DNA from: Acetobacterium sp.
GTDB lineage: Bacteria; Bacillota; Clostridia; Eubacteriales; Eubacteriaceae
Assembly: GCF_030652775.1 (NCBI RefSeq)
Contig: NZ_JAUSPS010000037.1
Span: 46,265-110,264, forward strand
Direction: 5' to 3'
Length of the DNA: 64,000 nucleotides
Notes under the pieces: generated by a model
Database searches by the model: none
What the model was told of the DNA's origin: nothing
What the model saw: the letters and a program-made list of their open reading frames with translations, nothing else
In this document: in pieces, positions 1 through 8,590 of the stretch
How the letters are laid out: each line of letters opens with the position of its first letter
Position numbering within the stretch: position 1 is the first letter of the stretch
Program-made: the position numbers and the translations under genes

Positions 1-1
1 T

Positions 2-169
2 ATTGCCTTTGTGGCCTATGTGTCGACTGATCGGTCCTTGTTTATCCGGCTGTATCCCGAGCAAACCGCAGCAGTGCGTCTGCCTAAAATGAGCGGCGGC
101 AAGCTGGGCAAAAAGTTTGGCAGCAAACTGTACTATTATTGCAGCAAAGATGGTCTTTGGGTACTGTAA
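2..169 (+). CDS. C-terminal fragment of an unidentified protein (cut by window edge)
   Basis: The frame is open from the left edge of the window to a TAA at 167-169 and encodes about 55 residues ending in YYYCSKDGLWVL. The fragment is basic in the middle (KMSGGKLGKKFGSKL). The start lies outside the window. I do not recognise the family, and the fragment is too short to assign a function. The next gene begins 51 bases downstream on the same strand, so the two could be co-transcribed. Confidence 0.55.
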   Translation: MAFVAYVSTDRSLFIRLYPEQTAAVRLPKMSGGKLGKKFGSKLYYYCSKDGLWVL

Positions 170-220
170 GAAAAATAAGTACTAAGATAAAGAAATTCAG
201 AGATAAGGAAGAGCTAAAAA

Positions 221-883
221 ATGAACACGCAATTACATTCCATAGACTTTGATAGCTGGGAGCGGAGACAATACTTTTATTATTTTACCGAAATGCTGCC
301 CACCGGCTTTAACCTGAATGTGGAGATCGACATTACCGAGACCTATCAAAAGACTAAAGCAGCAGGTAAAAAGTTTTTTCCGGCCTATCTCTATCTGGCC
401 GCAAAACTGATAACCGAGCAGCCGGAATTTCGAGTCGCAAGAACAGAGGATAAATTGGGTTATTACGAGGTCTTGCACCCATCTTATGCCTGTTTTCACG
501 AGGACGATAAAACCATGTCACATCTGTGGACAGAGTATGCCCCGGATTTTGAAAGCTTTTATCAGAACTACCTGAATGATCAGGAACACTATTCCGAAAA
601 CCACGGGATTCTGGCAAAACCGGAGCTGCCACCGCCCAATAGTTTTATGGTTGGGATGCTGCCGTGGACACAGTTTACCAGTTACTCACCGATACCTTAT
701 AGCAAAGCGGATTATTATTTTCCGATCTTGCAGGCGGGCAGGTTTTTTGAAAAAAACGGCCGAAAAATGATGCCCTTTTCGATCACCGTTCACCACGCCG
801 TTGCTGATGGCTATCATGTGGGCTTATTTTTAGAAAAATTTCAGGAGAGTATGAATCATCCCGACCAATGGATCAGGTTATGA
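221..883 (+). CDS. Chloramphenicol acetyltransferase-like (CAT family) protein
   Basis: The 220-residue product has the usual length of type A chloramphenicol acetyltransferases. Near the C-terminus it carries the family signature HHAVADGYHVG (HHxxxDG), whose second histidine is the general base that activates the acceptor hydroxyl with acetyl-CoA. The N-terminal start (NTQLHSIDFDSWERRQYFYYF) and the FxPAYLYLAAKL segment also match the family. It is a cytosolic trimeric acetyltransferase by family knowledge. Many chromosomal CAT-like proteins in clostridia do not confer chloramphenicol resistance, so the substrate is uncertain. The ATG at 221 is preceded by an AAGGAAG-type site. A perfect hairpin terminator overlaps the stop codon. 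Confidence 0.88.
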   Translation: MNTQLHSIDFDSWERRQYFYYFTEMLPTGFNLNVEIDITETYQKTKAAGKKFFPAYLYLAAKLITEQPEFRVARTEDKLGYYEVLHPSYACFHEDDKTMSHLWTEYAPDFESFYQNYLNDQEHYSENHGILAKPELPPPNSFMVGMLPWTQFTSYSPIPYSKADYYFPILQAGRFFEKNGRKMMPFSITVHHAVADGYHVGLFLEKFQESMNHPDQWIRL

Positions 884-910
884 CGAAAGTCATAACCTGA
901 TCTTTTTATT
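871..910 (+). terminator. Intrinsic terminator of the CAT-like gene
   Basis: A perfect 14-bp stem (871-884 with 889-902) closes on a GAAA tetraloop and is followed by TTTTTATT. The stop codon at 881-883 sits inside the left arm, so the hairpin encodes the last codons of the gene. A near copy of the same hairpin ends the amidohydrolase gene at 4066-4095. Confidence 0.85.
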
Positions 911-927
911 ATGAAACACATGAAAGT

Positions 928-947
928 TTTCACAAGATAATGTGAAA
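928..947 (+). promoter_or_regulatory. Short inverted repeat upstream of the first ABC exporter
   Basis: Perfect 7-bp arms TTTCACA (928-934) and TGTGAAA (941-947) flank the 6-base spacer AGATAA. It lies in the 162-base gap between the CAT-like gene and the ABC ATPase, about 100 bases before the start codon. It could be an operator for that exporter. No regulator gene is adjacent, so this is only a candidate. Confidence 0.3.
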
Positions 948-1045
948 TCACCTAAAAATCATATGATTAAAAAAGAGTGATTTTCGTCTGAGTTACGACT
1001 GCCTTTTAAGAAGCTAATTTATGCTTCATAAAAGGAGGTAATCCA

Positions 1046-1906
1046 TTGGGTACACATGTTTTATGTTTAGAACATATAAGAAAGGATTTTGGAAAAACAA
1101 AAGTTCTCAGTAATGTTAATTTTACAATTGAAAAAGGTGCCGTATACGGCTTGGTTGGTCAAAACGGCGCAGGGAAAACAACGCTACTACGTTTGATCAC
1201 TGGGTTGATGAAACCGACGGATGGGCGCATTTCACTTCACACAGAAACGTCATATCTTGGTTACATGCCACAAAGCTGTCGATTTGATGATGGGCAAACT
1301 GTTGCAGCTACTGTTTCGTTTTTTTCGGCACTTAGAAAAACAGAAGCCGGCGAAGGACTTCGGCTCTGTGAAAAGATTGGCTTGGATACGGCCAAAAAGG
1401 TAAAGCATCTTTCACCGGGGCAACAAAAGAAATTACAAATGGTGATTGCTATGATTGGGGATCCCGACTTATATATTTTAGATGAGCCAACGGCAGGACT
1501 AGATCCAAGTGCCACCTATGAAATGGGTAAGCTCATAAAAGAAATTCATGACTGCGGCAAGAGCATCGTTATTTCTTCACATATTCTGCAGGATATGGAC
1601 ACGGTTTGTACCAATATCACCATTATGGAAAACGGAAAGCTGATCTATAATCAGGAACTGGAAAGTTGTTATATTATAAAGACCAGTCCCATTGAAGATG
1701 AGGTGTTTCAAAGTTTGACAGCTCAGTATGTGTTGAATGCGAGTGAAGATCGCATGACAGTCCATGTAAAAACAGATAAAAAAGGGGTAGCAGAATTGAT
1801 TAAAATACTCACCTTCCATTCCGTTGATGTATTTGAAGTATCGCTCTCCAAAGTCAAAAATGTCATACGTGAACAGCTGCATCTGGGAGAAGAGGAGGTA
1901 TCGTGA
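1046..1906 (+). CDS. ABC transporter ATP-binding protein (exporter type)
   Basis: This 286-residue nucleotide-binding subunit has a Walker A GQNGAGKTT (about residues 38-46), a signature motif written LSPGQQKKL, Walker B LYILDEPTAGLDP and a switch histidine in SSHILQD. The C-terminal 80 residues resemble the accessory tail of CcmA/NatA-type exporter ATPases. The start is TTG at 1046, seven bases after GGAGG at 1034-1038; no ATG in frame lies near. It is translationally coupled to the permease that follows (TGATG overlap). It probably energises export of an unknown substrate. The signature differs from the usual LSGGQ by P for the first G, a common variant. Confidence 0.9.
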   Translation: MGTHVLCLEHIRKDFGKTKVLSNVNFTIEKGAVYGLVGQNGAGKTTLLRLITGLMKPTDGRISLHTETSYLGYMPQSCRFDDGQTVAATVSFFSALRKTEAGEGLRLCEKIGLDTAKKVKHLSPGQQKKLQMVIAMIGDPDLYILDEPTAGLDPSATYEMGKLIKEIHDCGKSIVISSHILQDMDTVCTNITIMENGKLIYNQELESCYIIKTSPIEDEVFQSLTAQYVLNASEDRMTVHVKTDKKGVAELIKILTFHSVDVFEVSLSKVKNVIREQLHLGEEEVS

Positions 1907-2682
1907 TGAATCATACAATTTTTTTATTGACTCGCCGTGATATCAAACGCACATTGAGTTTGAGGACGTTTGTTATTTGGATAGTACTGGCAGCCATCAC
2001 CGTATTTTTCTTTTTTACCACCAATGGATACCATGAGCTGGTGGAGACCAATCACGTTGAATTTATGGCAGTGTTCCTGGCGCAAATCATTTTTGGAGCG
2101 TGGGCAGTAATGTCGGTATACTTTGATTTAATCTCGGCGGACCGGGAGCATAATGTTTTAGACTGTATCTTGTGTTCAGGCGTCACAAAAGGTCAGGTTT
2201 TTAGTGCAAAACTGATCACGATGGTAGTCAATTCTTTATTATTGTCATTTGTATATCTTGCCCCAATTACCGTGGTTATTGGTCTGTTAAGTGACATGGG
2301 CGTTGCGTTAACAGTGGCTAAATATTTCCTCCCGTTATGGGGATACATTATGGTATTTGCATCAATGGGCATTATGATATCGGTATTGGCACGTTCTTCT
2401 AAGGCGGCGATGATCTGGAGTATGGCGAGTGGATTAGTTCTGATGCCACGTTTTTTTGAAATGATTGCGAGTGGAATAGGGAATGCACTAAATCTTTCGG
2501 AAGAAGTCATTGATAAGATCAGTTTAATTTCTCCTGGGATTATGATGGAGACACTTTCAAAACCCCAAAATACCGAAAGTTGGATGATCGCCATTACTGG
2601 ATTCACCAGTGCAGTTATTATGATGATGACAATCGCCTATTTTACCTTTAAAAGTCAAGATGAGTATAATTACGGAGAATAA
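1906..2682 (+). CDS. ABC-2 type permease
   Basis: This 258-residue membrane protein has about six hydrophobic segments and no catalytic motif. It fits the ABC-2/NosY-like permeases that pair with the ATPase just upstream. The ATG at 1906 overlaps the stop of the ATPase gene (TGATG) and sits seven bases after AGAGGAGG; an upstream GTG at 1903 is in frame but too close to that site. The pair forms a minimal exporter. The substrate cannot be read from the sequence. It ends 52 bases from the convergent HxlR gene with no obvious terminator between. Confidence 0.85.
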   Translation: MNHTIFLLTRRDIKRTLSLRTFVIWIVLAAITVFFFFTTNGYHELVETNHVEFMAVFLAQIIFGAWAVMSVYFDLISADREHNVLDCILCSGVTKGQVFSAKLITMVVNSLLLSFVYLAPITVVIGLLSDMGVALTVAKYFLPLWGYIMVFASMGIMISVLARSSKAAMIWSMASGLVLMPRFFEMIASGIGNALNLSEEVIDKISLISPGIMMETLSKPQNTESWMIAITGFTSAVIMMMTIAYFTFKSQDEYNYGE

Positions 2683-2734
2683 AAAAAGCCTAATCGGTTC
2701 CGGCGCTTATTATGTGGATAGAGTAAGACCTATC

Positions 2735-3067
2735 TTAATTTGTGCTCCGATGATTTCGCCCCCAATCGCACATGGCAACAACCAGGGGGATCAGACTTTC
2801 ACCTTTTTCGGTAAGGGAGTATTCCACCTTGGGGGGCACCTGAGGGTATTCTTTTCGCAAAATGATGGTTTCATTTTCCAGTTCTTTTAGTTGGGAACTT
2901 AGCATTTTATGGGTGATCCCATCGATGTTCTTTTTTAAAATACCATACCGGACGGTTCCCATGCAGGAAAGCAGATAAATAATTTTCAATTTCCATTTTC
3001 CACTGACAATCGACAAAGTATATTCAAAGGGTTCTCTATTGGTAACAAAACAGATTTCTTTTGGCAT
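2735..3067 (-). CDS. HxlR-family winged-helix regulator
   Basis: The product of about 110 residues matches the HxlR/MarR-like family. An N-terminal cysteine segment (EICFVTNREPFEYTLSIVSGKWKLKII) precedes the winged helix (GITHKMLSSQLKELENETIILRKEYPQVPPKVEYSLTEKG is the hallmark region). HxlR proteins are dimers that often sense redox or electrophilic stress through the N-terminal cysteine (by family knowledge). I chose the ATG at 3067 rather than a GTG at 3076, because AAGGAAA is spaced correctly only for the ATG. It is divergent from an amidohydrolase gene, and the shared gap contains a palindrome, which suggests control of that gene and of itself. Confidence 0.88.
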   Translation of the reverse strand: MPKEICFVTNREPFEYTLSIVSGKWKLKIIYLLSCMGTVRYGILKKNIDGITHKMLSSQLKELENETIILRKEYPQVPPKVEYSLTEKGESLIPLVVAMCDWGRNHRSTN

Positions 3068-3088
3068 CGTCAACACTTTCCTTTTCGT

Positions 3089-3115
3089 TAGTATGTTACA
3101 TAAAAGTGCATACTA
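3089..3115 (+). promoter_or_regulatory. Candidate HxlR operator palindrome
   Basis: Perfect 7-bp arms TAGTATG (3089-3095) and CATACTA (3109-3115) flank 13 bases in the gap between the HxlR gene and the amidohydrolase gene. A TATAAT box at 3136-3141 for the rightward gene lies just beyond. Position and symmetry suit a dimeric winged-helix repressor. Assignment to the neighbouring HxlR protein is inference. Confidence 0.5.
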
Positions 3116-3206
3116 TTTTTATTTACTAAACTCATTATAATAAAAGAGAGAGAAGAACTCAATCTAATAAGTATATTTGAGTAAAAGAAAGAAGAGGAAC
3201 GTAATA

Positions 3207-3998
3207 ATGATTATTGATGGACATTCCCATGTGACCTTACCGGTTGAAATGCATATAAAAGATATGGATGCAGCCGGAATTGATAAAACAATTCTGTTTT
3301 CAACATCATTTCATCCGGAAATGGCTGAAAATGCCCAGGAAGTAAAAGTGGCCATGGCGTATCTGGGAGATTTGCTGGCGGGGAAAAAGGGCTCCATGAC
3401 TGAGGTAAGAGAACAATCAATTGCTGAATTGATGGCAGTGATTAATCAGTATCCCACCCGCTATATGGGGTTTGGAGCGGTGCCGCCAGGATTGGATTAT
3501 GACACCACAATGGCGTATGTGGAAAGAAATATCAAAAGAAACCAGTTAAGGGGGATGGGCGAATTCACCCCCGGCGCGGGTCAGGTTCAGCTTCTGGAAA
3601 ATATCTTTAAAGCATCAAGTGAGTTTGGGAATCTGCCCATCTGGATTCATGCTTTTTTCCCATTGGCATTACAGGACATCAGAGAGATTTCAGAGTATGC
3701 CAGGCAATACCCACGCAGCCCCATTATTCTAGGGCATTTAGGTGGGTGCAACTGGCTGGAAACCATGGATTTGGTCAAGGAACTACCGAATTTATACCTG
3801 GACACATCGGCCTACTACTCCACCTTTGTTCTGGGGATTGTTATCAATGAGTTGCCGGAAAAGTGCATCTTTGGGGTGGATCGACCCTTTGGAGATCTGG
3901 CATTATCACAAGAAGCGATCTTAAAGGTAGCGAAAACACCCGCGATTGCAGCGGCTGTTTTGGGTGGAAATATAATGAGGTTGCTTGATATAAAATAA
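3207..3998 (+). CDS. Amidohydrolase-2 family metal-dependent hydrolase
   Basis: The 263-residue protein starts MIIDGHSHV, the HxH metal-binding motif of the amidohydrolase superfamily. Further conserved positions follow: the histidine in WIHAFF, HLGG, and the late aspartate in IFGVDRPFGD. This is the pattern of the ACMSD/Amidohydro_2 group, TIM-barrel enzymes that hydrolyse or decarboxylate small carboxylates. The ATG at 3207 follows GAGGAA by eight bases; an upstream TTG has no ribosome site. It is monocistronic and divergent from an HxlR regulator, so it may be induced by the compound that regulator senses. The substrate is unknown. Confidence 0.85.
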   Translation: MIIDGHSHVTLPVEMHIKDMDAAGIDKTILFSTSFHPEMAENAQEVKVAMAYLGDLLAGKKGSMTEVREQSIAELMAVINQYPTRYMGFGAVPPGLDYDTTMAYVERNIKRNQLRGMGEFTPGAGQVQLLENIFKASSEFGNLPIWIHAFFPLALQDIREISEYARQYPRSPIILGHLGGCNWLETMDLVKELPNLYLDTSAYYSTFVLGIVINELPEKCIFGVDRPFGDLALSQEAILKVAKTPAIAAAVLGGNIMRLLDIK

Positions 3999-4065
3999 CC
4001 ATCAACGTTACTTCGATTCGTGTTGCACCCTGTCGACTATTGAAATCGGAGCGGGTAAAAAACGA

Positions 4066-4095
4066 GGTTATGACGAAAGTCATAGCCTTTTATTT
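4066..4095 (+). terminator. Terminator after the amidohydrolase
   Basis: A 9-bp stem (4066-4074 with 4079-4087, one G-T pair) with a GAAA loop is followed by TTTTATTTC. Its core GTTATGACGAAAGTCATA is shared with the terminator at 871-902. Confidence 0.75.
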
Positions 4096-4209
4096 CTTTT
4101 TGCACTGTGTTAAAAACAATCAAAATGATATCTTAAGGATAGACAATCCGTGATAGCGGATTTATGAGTAGAGTAGATTAAAAAGTGTGATAAAGAAAGG
4201 ACGTTAATA

Positions 4210-4983
4210 ATGGAAACTGCAATTGTAAAACTGGAAGGCTTGACAAAAAAATATGATGGCAAAGTTGTCGTCGATCATGTTTCACTGGAAATCCGTCAGG
4301 GGGAGATTTTTGGACTTTTGGGGCCTAACGGCGCCGGTAAAAGTACCACCATGAACATGATCTGTTCGCTAGTGAAGCCAACCGCCGGTAAGATCAGGCT
4401 GTTTGGCAAAGATGTCCAAACCGATATGAAGGAGGCCAAAGCCAGACTTGGTTACATTCCCCAGGAGCTGGCCATTCATGGTAATTTGAAAGCTTGGGAA
4501 AATGTCGAGCTGTTTACCTCGCTTTACGGAATAAAGGGCAAGGAACTGAAAAAAGCAATCGATGATTCTTTGGAGTTTGTTGGATTAAAGGATAAACGCA
4601 ATGTCTTTTGTAAAAATTTTTCCGGCGGCATGAAACGCCGGTTGAACATTGCCTGTGCCATCGGGCATCATCCTGAGCTGTTGATTTTTGATGAACCCAC
4701 GGTGGGGATTGATCCCCAATCCCGAAACTTTATTCTGGAAAAAATAAAAGTTGCCAATGAGCAGGGTGCCACCATTATTTATACCAGCCATTATATGGAA
4801 GAAATTGAAGCGATCTGTTCCCGGATTGCGATCATGGATAATGGCAAGATTATTGCCATGGGAACAAAAAAAGAACTGACCGAACTGGTCACGGCGGAAA
4901 TTGACTCGACAATGAGCCTGGAAGAAGTTTTTTTGACCTTAACTGGCAAGAAACTCCGCGATTATGCCGAGGGAGAACTGTAA
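4210..4983 (+). CDS. ABC exporter ATPase (LnrL/YfiL-like)
   Basis: This 257-residue ATPase has Walker A GPNGAGKST, signature FSGGMKRRLNIA, Walker B LLIFDEPTVGIDPQSR and the switch region YTSHYMEE. It begins a five-gene run on one strand: this ATPase, two ABC-2 permeases, a histidine kinase and a response regulator. That set matches the linearmycin-resistance LnrLMN plus LnrJK systems of Bacillus, which export membrane-active antibiotics. The short C-terminus ends close to the first permease, which begins one base after the stop. The ATG at 4210 has AAAGGA upstream. The exported compound is unknown. Confidence 0.9.
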   Translation: METAIVKLEGLTKKYDGKVVVDHVSLEIRQGEIFGLLGPNGAGKSTTMNMICSLVKPTAGKIRLFGKDVQTDMKEAKARLGYIPQELAIHGNLKAWENVELFTSLYGIKGKELKKAIDDSLEFVGLKDKRNVFCKNFSGGMKRRLNIACAIGHHPELLIFDEPTVGIDPQSRNFILEKIKVANEQGATIIYTSHYMEEIEAICSRIAIMDNGKIIAMGTKKELTELVTAEIDSTMSLEEVFLTLTGKKLRDYAEGEL

Positions 4984-4984
4984 G

Positions 4985-6097
4985 ATGCCACTGATATTGA
5001 TCAAAAACAACATGAAACTGATGTTTCGGAGTAAGGCTTTTCTGTTGATGATGGTCGTTATGCCGATCATTGTTATCGCCCTGTTGTCCAGTGCTTTTAA
5101 GGACATGATGGCGTCGGCCCGGGAAATCGATCCGTTTACGGTGGGCTACCGAATCACGGCGGACAGCCCTTATCAGACGTATTTATCGGAACTGAAAAAA
5201 GCAAGTGCCGAGAACGATGTAACCCTCATCGAATATCCGGAAGGTGAGATTGAAAAGCTGATTAAAAATGGAACCGTCACTGCCTTTGTAGACATCCAGG
5301 ATGATGATTATATCCTGTATCAGTCAAGCGAAAAAAAGGCCGAAGCATTGATCACAGAGAGCATTTTTGACAGTTTCTTTTATCAAGTGGACGCCAACAC
5401 CGCCCTGGTAAAAGCCCAGATGGAGCAGGGAATTATTGATCTAAAATTGCTGGAACCGGATCGTAAAACAGCAACCCGGGAGGTATTGGAAGTGGAACCA
5501 ATGCCCACATCCACCGATTATTATGGCATTATCTATATTGTCTTCTGGAGCTTTTGCGGGATGATGCCATTGGCGGCGGTTATCTCCAGTGAGCGTAAAA
5601 ATGCCATTCCCCAGCGAATGCGGGTGTCACAGATGACCAAGACGCAGTTTTATCTGGCAAAATTTGTACCCTGTTTTCTGGTAACCTTTATTGAAATGGG
5701 TTTAGCCTGGACAATCTCAGCCCTACTCTTTAACGTCCATTGGGGGCAGCTTCCGGCTTCAGTCGGAATCATTTTGCTTGCCACCATGGTAGCGGCTGCG
5801 ATCGGCGTTTTTCTTTATCAGCTCTTTAGTAAAGTGGTTGTCAGCGTGGTCGTGGGTTTTGCATTGACCTGGGTATTGGGATTTTTCGGCGGTTCCTTTG
5901 ATCCGTACTTCTATGAAGATTTCCCGCTCATGCTGATGAAAGCATCACCGATTTATTATGTTAATCGGACACTGGTGGAGTTTTCCACCAAAGGATACAG
6001 TGATTACGCCGGAACCTGTCTGATTTATCTAATTGGCCTGATTTTGGTGTTTGGGATACTAGGCAGCATGCTGATGAACCGGAAAGTGGAGGAATAA
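4985..6097 (+). CDS. ABC-2 exporter permease with large extracellular domain, first copy
   Basis: The 370-residue protein has one N-terminal membrane segment (about residues 15-35), a soluble loop of about 150 residues (35-185), and five or six further membrane segments. This is the typical ABC2_membrane_3 plan. The ATG at 4985 lies one base after the stop of the ATPase and has GAGGGAG upstream; an overlapping in-frame ATG at 4964 lacks a site. It pairs with the homologous second permease to form a heterodimeric channel (inference from Lnr-type systems). Confidence 0.87.
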   Translation: MPLILIKNNMKLMFRSKAFLLMMVVMPIIVIALLSSAFKDMMASAREIDPFTVGYRITADSPYQTYLSELKKASAENDVTLIEYPEGEIEKLIKNGTVTAFVDIQDDDYILYQSSEKKAEALITESIFDSFFYQVDANTALVKAQMEQGIIDLKLLEPDRKTATREVLEVEPMPTSTDYYGIIYIVFWSFCGMMPLAAVISSERKNAIPQRMRVSQMTKTQFYLAKFVPCFLVTFIEMGLAWTISALLFNVHWGQLPASVGIILLATMVAAAIGVFLYQLFSKVVVSVVVGFALTWVLGFFGGSFDPYFYEDFPLMLMKASPIYYVNRTLVEFSTKGYSDYAGTCLIYLIGLILVFGILGSMLMNRKVEE

Positions 6098-6098
6098 A

Positions 6099-7358
6099 AT
6101 GAACGGCTTCTTTACGATGGCAAAAACAAACCTGAAGTTACTGTTTCGGAACAAGGGTTATCTGTGTCTGGTGATACTACTACCGATTCTATCAGCCGGT
6201 CTATTATCTTTGCAATTAGACGAAACCGTGACAATGAAGGATGACACCTCTTATGTTGTTCAAAATATTGAAGACCGGGATGACAATATTACCAGTATTG
6301 AAAACACCAAGCTCTTGGTCAAAATCTATGACAACAGCAACACTGAATTATCCGACGATCTGGCTCAGGAACTGGCGGGTTCAGGAATTTTTCGAATCTT
6401 TCGTTATAACCAGGAAGTAGTTGATTTGGCCACTGCCAGAGCAGCCAGTATCGACAGTGCCGGGAAGAGCAATATTGGCGCAGTGGTCTATATTCCTGAG
6501 AATTTTGAGACCGACATCTTATCCGGTGGCAGCGGGAATTTGTCGATCATGGAGATTACCGAGGATGGACGAAATGACTTGCTGGCCAGCCAGGTCAATA
6601 CTTACATCAGCTTTATGATGCAAGCCGCCGACAGCACGAATTATGATAAAACAGCACTGGCTGCGATGCTTAGTGAACTGAAAGAAAGTCGGCTCAACAA
6701 AAAAATTGAGGCGGTGGAGGTCGGCAATAGCCTGACATTAACCAGTCAGCAGAACCACCAAAGCACCCGCATCGGTTATTCAATTGCGGCGCTGACAATG
6801 GGTTTTCTGTTCTGCGGAATCTTTATTTCTGACATCATCATTAAGGAAAAAAACAACAAGGTCTATAACCGGATATTTTTGTCAAAAGCCAGTATTCTCA
6901 ATTATGTCGTAGCCAAAATGGCCATGATCTTGCTGACCGTTGCGATACAGACTGGTATTTTGGCCTTGGTAACACCGATCATGGTGAGTACTGATTTTGG
7001 GATCACTTATCCCAGCTATTTGTTCCTGGTTTTCGGCCTGGGCTTATGCATCAGTACCCTTTCGGTTGTTATTGGCACGCTGGTGAGCAATACCATGAAT
7101 GCGACCTACACCGTCTTTGCCATCTGGATTGTCTCCAACATTATGGCCGGCCTGTACTTTCCGATTACCAGTGCTGCCCAGTGGTGGATAAAAGCGTCGC
7201 TGTTGATTCCCCAGCGATGGGTGATCGTCGCTTCAGAAATGTTGATGACTGGCGAAACCGGGGTTTATGCAATGTACGGGCTAATTGTCGGCTGTTACCT
7301 GCTGATCCTGATGGCTGGCACCTCCATTGGTGTGATGGTGGGGAAAAAGGATTATTAA
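6099..7358 (+). CDS. ABC-2 exporter permease with large extracellular domain, second copy
   Basis: This 419-residue protein has the same plan as the preceding permease: an N-terminal membrane helix, an extracytoplasmic region to about residue 220, then a membrane domain with about six helices. The sequences have diverged, as expected for the two halves of a heterodimer. The ATG at 6099 follows the previous stop by one base with GGAGG inside the previous gene's last codons. A separate promoter for the two-component genes lies directly downstream. Confidence 0.87.
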   Translation: MNGFFTMAKTNLKLLFRNKGYLCLVILLPILSAGLLSLQLDETVTMKDDTSYVVQNIEDRDDNITSIENTKLLVKIYDNSNTELSDDLAQELAGSGIFRIFRYNQEVVDLATARAASIDSAGKSNIGAVVYIPENFETDILSGGSGNLSIMEITEDGRNDLLASQVNTYISFMMQAADSTNYDKTALAAMLSELKESRLNKKIEAVEVGNSLTLTSQQNHQSTRIGYSIAALTMGFLFCGIFISDIIIKEKNNKVYNRIFLSKASILNYVVAKMAMILLTVAIQTGILALVTPIMVSTDFGITYPSYLFLVFGLGLCISTLSVVIGTLVSNTMNATYTVFAIWIVSNIMAGLYFPITSAAQWWIKASLLIPQRWVIVASEMLMTGETGVYAMYGLIVGCYLLILMAGTSIGVMVGKKDY

Positions 7359-7367
7359 ACAATTGCA

Positions 7368-7397
7368 TTGAAGTGAAAATCGAAAATGTGATAGAAT
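7368..7397 (+). promoter_or_regulatory. Promoter for the two-component system
   Basis: TTGAAG (7368-7373) and TAGAAT (7392-7397) are spaced 18 bases, with TG one base before the -10 (extended -10). The site lies between the second permease and the kinase gene. It would let the sensor genes be expressed apart from the exporter. Confidence 0.45.
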
Positions 7398-7432
7398 GTT
7401 CATAAAATAAACGGGGATGGGAAGTCAGACAG

Positions 7433-8590
7433 ATGGTTGAAAAGATGAAGGAAAACTACTTTTCTATTATGAAATTTTGTTGTCTGACGGTCATGCTGGC
7501 ATATGTGATTGTTGACAGCGAAAAATCGCTCCAGGAAATCAGCCTGGAGTGTTTTTTGCTGGGATTATTTCTGGCGGTATCGACACTTTATGAGTTGCTG
7601 GACAAAGAAAAAATCGGCTGCTTGGTTGTTGAAATAATCCTGGCGATATTGATTTTTGTTTTATTTGGGGAAAGCAGCGTCGGATTTTATTTAATTCCGG
7701 TGGTGGTACTGGATATGGTGGTTTATTTTAAATTGCCCCTCGTCGTTGGTTTGATGGCCTTTGCCGGTGTCTTTTTGAGTCCTCCGGATTTTGCCATTTA
7801 TATGATTTTTTGTATCTTTGTCAGTGCTATTTATTTTCAGAATCATGTGATGATTAAGCGGTATCAAGATAAGCTTGAAAACTATGAGCAGGAAGAGTTT
7901 AAGTTAAAGGATTCCATTTCGGACAAAGACCTGCAGTTTAAAAAGAAACTGGAACAGAACAGCCTGCACTATAAAAATCAAATGCTTACAGAACGAGCCC
8001 AAATCTACCAGGCGCTCCACGATAAACTGGGGCATAGCATTAACGGTTCCGTTTATCAACTGGAAGCCAGTAAGGTACTGATTCAAAATAAACCGGAAGA
8101 AAGCAGCCGGATCATTCAGGCCGTTATCGATACCTTAAGAGAAAGCATGGATGAAATCCGTTTTATCTTACGCAAGGAAAAACCGGAGCGAAAAAAGGCG
8201 GCGCTGCTGCAGCTTCATGGATTATGTCAAGAATGTCGGGAAAAATACGGCATTCAAGCGACGATGCTGCTGGAAGGTAAAGATAAAGAGATCCCCGATC
8301 ACATTTGGGAAGTGATCCTGGATAATGCCATTGAAGCGGTTTCCAATGCCCTTAAATATGCCGAATGCTCCAGACTGGCCATCGAATTGGTAGTGATGAA
8401 CAAAATCGTCCGCTGTAGCATTTATAATAACGGCACAAGTTGTGAAACCATCGTGGTCGGAATGGGGATTCAGGGAATGAAAGACCGCACCCGGAAAGTA
8501 AATGGACTAATTGATATTGATGGTCAAAACGGATTTCGGATCAATATGATTTTTCCGTTAGTATCGTATGAGGAAAGGGGACTGATATGA
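7433..8590 (+). CDS. Membrane sensor histidine kinase, NarL/LnrJ type
   Basis: The 385-residue protein has about five N-terminal membrane helices (to about residue 140), a coiled-coil stretch (KDSISDKDLQFKKKLEQN), a HisKA_3-type dimerisation region with the phospho-acceptor histidine in ALHDKLGHSING, and a C-terminal HATPase with VILDNAIEAVSNALKYA (N box) and GMGIQGMKDR (G box). It lacks a large sensor domain, like the intramembrane-sensing kinases paired with ABC exporters. It overlaps the response regulator by four bases (ATGA). It probably detects membrane stress caused by the exporter's substrate (inference). Confidence 0.88.
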   Translation: MVEKMKENYFSIMKFCCLTVMLAYVIVDSEKSLQEISLECFLLGLFLAVSTLYELLDKEKIGCLVVEIILAILIFVLFGESSVGFYLIPVVVLDMVVYFKLPLVVGLMAFAGVFLSPPDFAIYMIFCIFVSAIYFQNHVMIKRYQDKLENYEQEEFKLKDSISDKDLQFKKKLEQNSLHYKNQMLTERAQIYQALHDKLGHSINGSVYQLEASKVLIQNKPEESSRIIQAVIDTLRESMDEIRFILRKEKPERKKAALLQLHGLCQECREKYGIQATMLLEGKDKEIPDHIWEVILDNAIEAVSNALKYAECSRLAIELVVMNKIVRCSIYNNGTSCETIVVGMGIQGMKDRTRKVNGLIDIDGQNGFRINMIFPLVSYEERGLI

